From a virus: a stretch of 30,765 nucleotides of DNA. This document shows positions 28,037 through 30,765 of the stretch, one piece after another. The notes under the pieces were generated by a model that worked only from the letters and a program-made list of their open reading frames with translations, had not been told where the DNA came from and did no database searches. The stretch is taken from the IMG/VR virus record IMGVR_UViG_3300030110_001700, positions 1 through 30,765 of that record. The stretch is one strand, 5' to 3'. Position 1 is the first letter of the stretch. The number at the start of each line of letters is the position of its first letter. Both the position numbers and the translations under genes were made by a program.

Positions 28037-28116
28037 AAGTATTTACTTGTATTTGTGTTTAAGTTGATAAATGTATTTTAAATTTTTGTGTTTTAAAAAT
28101 TAGTATTATAAAATTA
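28037..28116. other. A/T-rich noncoding gap before the DnaA-like gene
   Basis: An 80-bp gap, the largest in the replication block, nearly all A/T. It contains two similar short repeats (ttgtgtttaa and ttgtgttttaa, about 30 bp apart). No clear TAnnTTTG box or hairpin was seen. It could be a replication origin or initiator binding site, or a weak promoter region; the evidence is positional only. Confidence 0.3.
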
Positions 28117-28407
28117 CTATTTCGTTTTTTTGTGGGATGGAGACTTTATTTTATAAATTGCGTGTCTATTATCGATTTGCTGGTTTCGTATCTTATCGAA
28201 CCACGCACTTGCAGCATCTTCCAAATTTTGCTTTATGGAAATGTTTGGTTCTCCAGTTGATAAAAGTTCTATTTTTTTAATTAAACTTTTGTGACGATCC
28301 AACTTAATAATTGCTTCTTCTTTTGTTTCGGCTTTTATTATACTATAAACTTTTCGCCACGTTAAAGTGTGGTCACGTTCTTTATGCGTTATTTTGTATG
28401 TATTCAT
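28117..28407 (-). CDS. Hypothetical protein after the cytosine methyltransferase
   Basis: 96 aa from ATG at 28407, chosen because it overlaps the methyltransferase stop (ATGA); an earlier ATG at 28440 lies within that gene. It begins MNTYKITHKERDHTLTWRKV and includes YSIIKAETKEEAIIKL and ISIKQNLEDAASAWFDKIRN. The strand-then-helix [K/E]EEAI pattern recalls small phage proteins such as the 52-aa gene at 22673. Function unknown. Confidence 0.7.
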   Translation of the reverse strand: MNTYKITHKERDHTLTWRKVYSIIKAETKEEAIIKLDRHKSLIKKIELLSTGEPNISIKQNLEDAASAWFDKIRNQQIDNRHAIYKIKSPSHKKTK

Positions 28408-29528
28408 AGTTTTAATTTTGCTATAATTTTTTCTAAACATTTTACTACTATACTATTTCCAGCTTGTTTGTAAGCTTGGCTATCTGAACACGACCAGGTA
28501 AACGTTTCTGGAAAGTCCATAAGTCTAAAACATTCTCTTGGTGTTAGTCTTCTAATTGTGTCTTGTTTTAAAGTTGCTTGGTTACTAATGCATTCTAAAG
28601 ATTGTGCTATTTGTTTTCCTACACGACCACGTCTTGTTTCACTATGTAGTCTTGTAAAGTTTATGCTATCGCCTTCAGTAGCTTCTTCGTACCCTTTACT
28701 ATTAGCACTTTTTACTAATAAAAATTGGTCAGTATTGCCACCACCACCACTTGCAGTATGCAAAGTATTACTAATATCTTTCAATTGTCTATTTAAAATT
28801 TTACCTTTGTTATCTCTTGTGTAGCTTATAATTTTACTTTCTTGACTATTATTTGTATTTAATAGCATTTCATTTACTTTTTTTTCATCTAAAAAATAAT
28901 TTTCATCTACTTCATTTTCTAATACGTCTTTAAGCTTTTTAGTTAAAGGTTCGTCTTTTGGAAATTGAAAAACATTGTCTTTATCGTCTTTTATTCCTAT
29001 TATAAAAACACGTTCCCTATTTTGTGGAACATTTAAGTTTTTAGAATTTATAACTTTATAATAAATGTGATAAGGAACTGCATTTTCATCTGCAAATAAA
29101 ACTGGTAAACCATTGATGCTTTTACCACCTAAAAAATTTAACCATTCTTGAAAAGTCTTACCGTTGTCGTGTGATAATAAACCCCTAACATTTTCAAATA
29201 TAAAAAAGCGTGGTTTGTTCTTTTGTATAAATTCGTGACTATTAAAAAATAATATTCCACGTTTATCTTCTTTTCCAAGTCTACTTCCAGCTTGACTAAA
29301 AGCTTGACAAGGTGGTGAACTTAAATACAAGTCTAATGGATCTTGTGGTATTTTCCTTTCGTAAACGTCAGTAGGATAGTAAGATGGTTCGCCATAGTTT
29401 TCTATGTATGTTTGTCTTGCATACTTATCCATATCACAAGCAAATATTGTTTCGTGTTTTATTCCTAACCTAATTAAAGCTTGGTCAAAAGCACCTACAC
29501 CGCTAAAGTCACTACCTACCTTTGTCAT
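28404..29528 (-). CDS. C5-cytosine DNA methyltransferase, solitary
   Basis: 374 aa. Motif I DFSGVGAFDQAL, motif IV SSPPCQAFSQAG with catalytic Cys74, motif VI FENVRGL (112-114 ENV), motif VIII QNRERVFIIG (169-178), then a variable region (target recognition, about 200-310), motif IX RRLTPRECFRLMDFPETF and motif X QAGNSIVVKCLEKI. It transfers methyl groups to cytosine C5 at an unknown site. No restriction gene is adjacent, so protection from host restriction is the likely role. It is expressed early, in time to modify newly made DNA. Confidence 0.95.
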   Translation of the reverse strand: MTKVGSDFSGVGAFDQALIRLGIKHETIFACDMDKYARQTYIENYGEPSYYPTDVYERKIPQDPLDLYLSSPPCQAFSQAGSRLGKEDKRGILFFNSHEFIQKNKPRFFIFENVRGLLSHDNGKTFQEWLNFLGGKSINGLPVLFADENAVPYHIYYKVINSKNLNVPQNRERVFIIGIKDDKDNVFQFPKDEPLTKKLKDVLENEVDENYFLDEKKVNEMLLNTNNSQESKIISYTRDNKGKILNRQLKDISNTLHTASGGGGNTDQFLLVKSANSKGYEEATEGDSINFTRLHSETRRGRVGKQIAQSLECISNQATLKQDTIRRLTPRECFRLMDFPETFTWSCSDSQAYKQAGNSIVVKCLEKIIAKLKL

Positions 29529-29725
29529 AGCTTATCTTCAATAGCTTTTAAACGTTGTAACACTTCTTCTATGCCATCTTTGTATATATTAACTAAAGAT
29601 GCTTTCTTTACCATTTCGCTTAAACCATACTTCGAATAAACTTCTTCAGTTCTTGCTAAGTCTTGTAACTTACTTATAATGCATACAAGTTCCATACTTG
29701 CGTCAAATTGTTCTTTACTTTTCAT
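29525..29725 (-). CDS. Small helical hypothetical protein
   Basis: 66 aa: MKSKEQFDASMELVCIISKL, then DLARTEEVYSKYGLSEMVKK and EEVLQRLKAIEDKL. All helical, acidic-leaning. Its stop overlaps the methyltransferase start (ATGA) and its start lies inside the 53-aa gene. Early-operon member of unknown function. Confidence 0.7.
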   Translation of the reverse strand: MKSKEQFDASMELVCIISKLQDLARTEEVYSKYGLSEMVKKASLVNIYKDGIEEVLQRLKAIEDKL

Positions 29726-29876
29726 TGCTTACTTCTTTTAAATAATTCAAATATTTTATGTAATGTTCGGTGTTAAAATTACCTTTTTCGGTTCGTGTTT
29801 TTCTATTCCAGTAAAACTCGTATTTATAGATGTTTTTAAGACTTTCTATGTGGTCTGTCCAATTTATTTTTTTCAT
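29715..29876 (-). CDS. Small hypothetical protein, 53 aa
   Basis: Begins MKKINWTDHIESLKNIYKYE, continues FYWNRKTRTEKGN and ends IKYLNYLKEVSNEK. Aromatic and basic. ATGA overlap with the gene before it and an 11-nt overlap with the gene after it support reality; without it 29726-29872 would be an unexplained gap. Carries one AAACACGAA copy (29792-29800). Not recognised. Confidence 0.7.
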   Translation of the reverse strand: MKKINWTDHIESLKNIYKYEFYWNRKTRTEKGNFNTEHYIKYLNYLKEVSNEK

Positions 29877-30106
29877 TTTATTTGTTTTTTAATTATCGTT
29901 ATTGCACTCTTCATCCCACCTATTATAAGTTCTTGATTATGGAACCATTCAAAACGAAAATTATCATCATCATCACACATATCATTGAAGTATCTATCTG
30001 TAAGTTTTTTACCATCTTCTAATGAAATACCATATTGTCCATTGCGTAGTTCTATTATTGCTTTTTCTATTTCGTGAATTATTTTTTCTGCTTCTTTTTT
30101 TTTCAT
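29873..30106 (-). CDS. Small acidic hypothetical protein, 77 aa
   Basis: The start is taken at 30106 (MKKKEAEKIIHEIEKAIIEL); a longer frame from 30169 would run through the zinc-ribbon gene in another frame. It contains YGISLEDGKKLTDRYFNDMC and an Asp-rich DDDDNFRFEWFHN, then a hydrophobic-basic helix (GGMKSAITIIKKQIK). Not recognised; early position suggests a host-takeover or regulatory role. Confidence 0.65.
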   Translation of the reverse strand: MKKKEAEKIIHEIEKAIIELRNGQYGISLEDGKKLTDRYFNDMCDDDDNFRFEWFHNQELIIGGMKSAITIIKKQIK

Positions 30107-30116
30107 AATTGTAAAT

Positions 30117-30236
30117 TTAAGTGATGTCGCTAAAATAACCTTTTGCACAATCTTCGCTACAAAAAGCACCGTCTTCGGCTAACATTTCGTGGTTGCAATA
30201 GTCACAAGTTTTTATTTCTTCTTCTTCTAATTCCAT
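30117..30236 (-). CDS. Zinc-ribbon-like mini-protein, 39 aa, first early gene
   Basis: MELEEEEIKTCDYCNHEMLA is followed by EDGAFCSEDCAKGYFSDIT. Cys11-x-x-Cys14 and Cys26-x3-Cys30 form a plausible zinc knuckle, similar to small MYND- or ribbon-like phage peptides. It is the first gene after the terminator at 30331-30357 and before all other early genes, so it should be among the first products made. Leader AAAACAATA precedes the ATG. It may act as a small regulator or host-interaction protein (inference). Confidence 0.75.
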   Translation of the reverse strand: MELEEEEIKTCDYCNHEMLAEDGAFCSEDCAKGYFSDIT

Positions 30237-30258
30237 TATTGTTTTAATTGTTATACAA

Positions 30259-30266
30259 CAAAAATA
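30259..30266 (-). promoter_or_regulatory. Possible early promoter -7 box TATTTTTG
   Basis: TATTTTTG matches the Bacteroidetes -7 pattern TAnnTTTG, 22 nt before the first early ATG. No well-spaced -33 TTTG was found (the nearest is about 11 nt upstream), so support is moderate. The surrounding noncoding stretch 30237-30330 is almost pure A/T and holds no gene. Confidence 0.4.
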
Positions 30267-30330
30267 ATAAAAAGTTACAAACTATTTACATTTTCTTTAA
30301 AAAAAGTTTAAAACTATGTATTTATACAAA

Positions 30331-30357
30331 GAAAAAAGCCGCTATTTCTAACGGCTT
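30331..30357 (-). terminator. Rho-independent terminator at the end of the late region
   Basis: On the minus strand AAGCCGTTA, a GAAA tetraloop and TAGCGGCTT form a 9-bp stem (one G-U pair) followed by TTTT after the stem's own TT. It lies about 47 nt past the metallophosphoesterase stop and upstream of the early genes, separating late from early transcription on the circle. Confidence 0.9.
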
Positions 30358-30403
30358 CCAATCACAATTATTTGAAAAAATTACTTTGAAGTGTTCAAAT
30401 ATA

Positions 30404-30765
30404 CTAAATTATTGGAAACTGACAACTATCTACTAAAGCAAATGTCTTTTTTATTTTATTTATTTGTTTCCTTGAAATGTTTATCGATAAAATTCGACCA
30501 CCTAAAACCTTTGCTGGTGCACCACGTTCAATATGCCAACCATTAAAACCATCTGCATATTCATCTTTATACGTTCCAGTTATCATTGAATGAATATATT
30601 TATGTTTTACTTCGCAAGTATATCCGTTTGAATGTAATACTTCTTTAGCATCGGTTCTTGCACTATTTTCGTGTATATGTCCCATTGTAAAAATGTCGGC
30701 TTCGTAGTTAGTTAAAGCTCTTGTCAAGTTAATAGCACCTTTAGTTACTACACCACCACCACCTG
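30404..30765 (-). CDS. Metallophosphoesterase, C-terminal part (continues from window start)
   Basis: The second piece of the gene that begins at 590: bases 30687-30765 repeat bases 1-77 plus two differing bases, and the frame is preserved. It carries the final metal-binding motif GHIHEN (His199, His201 of the full protein) and the tail HSMITGTYKDEYADGFNGWH, then GGRILSINIS. Full length is 290 aa. The initiating ATG lies at 590, so an apparent internal start at 30727 is not the true start. Confidence 0.88.
   Translation of the reverse strand, partial: GGGGVVTKGAINLTRALTNYEADIFTMGHIHENSARTDAKEVLHSNGYTCEVKHKYIHSMITGTYKDEYADGFNGWHIERGAPAKVLGGRILSINISRKQINKIKKTFALVDSCQFPII
30687..30763. repeat. 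Right copy of 77-bp terminal direct repeat
   Basis: Identical to 1-77. Ends in the CACCACCACC triplet run; the last two window bases (30764-30765) do not match 78-79 and may be a read-end error. Confidence 0.95.

Larger units (their letters stand above)
1618..29800 (-). repeat. Dispersed 9-mer AAACACGAA, 16 copies, one orientation
   Basis: Exact copies (plus-strand text ttcgtgttt) begin at 1618, 1731, 5493, 8181, 10064, 12110, 14423, 16245, 17280, 20199, 22030, 23781, 24189, 26227, 29451 and 29792. None was seen in the other orientation. Copies fall in different reading frames (KHE, NTK/NTN and TRI contexts) and in noncoding gaps (8181, 22030), so amino-acid choice does not explain them. Confidence 0.7.

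Noticed and set aside
30107-30169. Longer start (30169) for the 77-aa early protein
   Set aside because: The extension overlaps the zinc-ribbon gene in another frame and the reading at 30106 gives a typical phage helix start.
1-30765. Search for tRNA genes, CRISPR arrays, insertion sequences, integrase or repressor
   Set aside because: No cloverleaf-like segment, regularly spaced repeats, transposase or recombinase motifs, or CI/Cro-like gene could be supported.

Overview
The window is essentially one complete, circularly closed genome of a tailed phage, most likely a siphovirus of a marine or aquatic Bacteroidetes (Flavobacteriia-like) host. The first 77 bases recur exactly at 30687-30763, so the unit length is about 30,686 bp. 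A metallophosphoesterase gene reads in frame across the join. The host guess rests on strong AT richness, start sites with A/T-rich leaders and no Shine-Dalgarno, TAnnTTTG-like -7 boxes, and protein families (XkdF protease, LamG fibres, DUF5681 small terminase, DUF6291, the HG...SAGC lysis enzyme) that I know from flavobacterial phages. No integrase, repressor, tRNA, CRISPR or insertion sequence was recognised, so a lytic lifestyle is the simplest reading.

Every supported gene lies on the minus strand, so transcription runs from high to low coordinates. 30236-23426 is the early/replication and DNA-modification module: a 39-aa zinc-ribbon peptide, small unknowns, a C5-cytosine methyltransferase, a DnaA-domain-IV-like HTH protein, a DUF6291 protein, a RecA/DnaB-type ATPase, NinG, ERF single-strand annealing protein, YqaJ-like exonuclease, and a PD-(D/E)XK-like plus SSB-like fusion. 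It ends at a strong terminator (23365-23395). 23352-21384 holds a sigma-70-like factor, an adenine methyltransferase and small proteins. 21351-14463 is packaging and tail: TerS, TerL, tail assembly chaperones with a canonical U_UUU_UUU -1 slip site, tail completion proteins, two tail-tip-like proteins and the tape measure. 12226-5505 is the head module: XkdF protease, Cys-rich peptide, scaffold-like proteins, major capsid, tube-like protein, portal fusion and connector. 5438-2346 is a fibre region with three LamG paralogues. 2356-936 is lysis (holin-like, two spanin-like, peptidoglycan enzyme). The metallophosphoesterase closes the late region, followed by a terminator at 30331-30357.

The genes are tightly packed, many joined by ATGA or TAATG overlaps. 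I added eight genes of under 60 codons. Several nucleotide-level signals stand out and may be the most novel content. (1) A 10-mer, TAGTTATATA, sits exactly 3 nt before four late-gene start codons and once ahead of TerS. (2) The 9-mer AAACACGAA occurs 16 times, all in one orientation. (3) All 21 GATC sites I found lie within GGATC/GATCC, while CATG, GGCC and CCGG appear absent, in a phage with two solitary methyltransferases. (4) The tail chaperone gene is open in two frames for about 265 nt downstream of its slip site. All counts were made by eye and need a simple word count to confirm.
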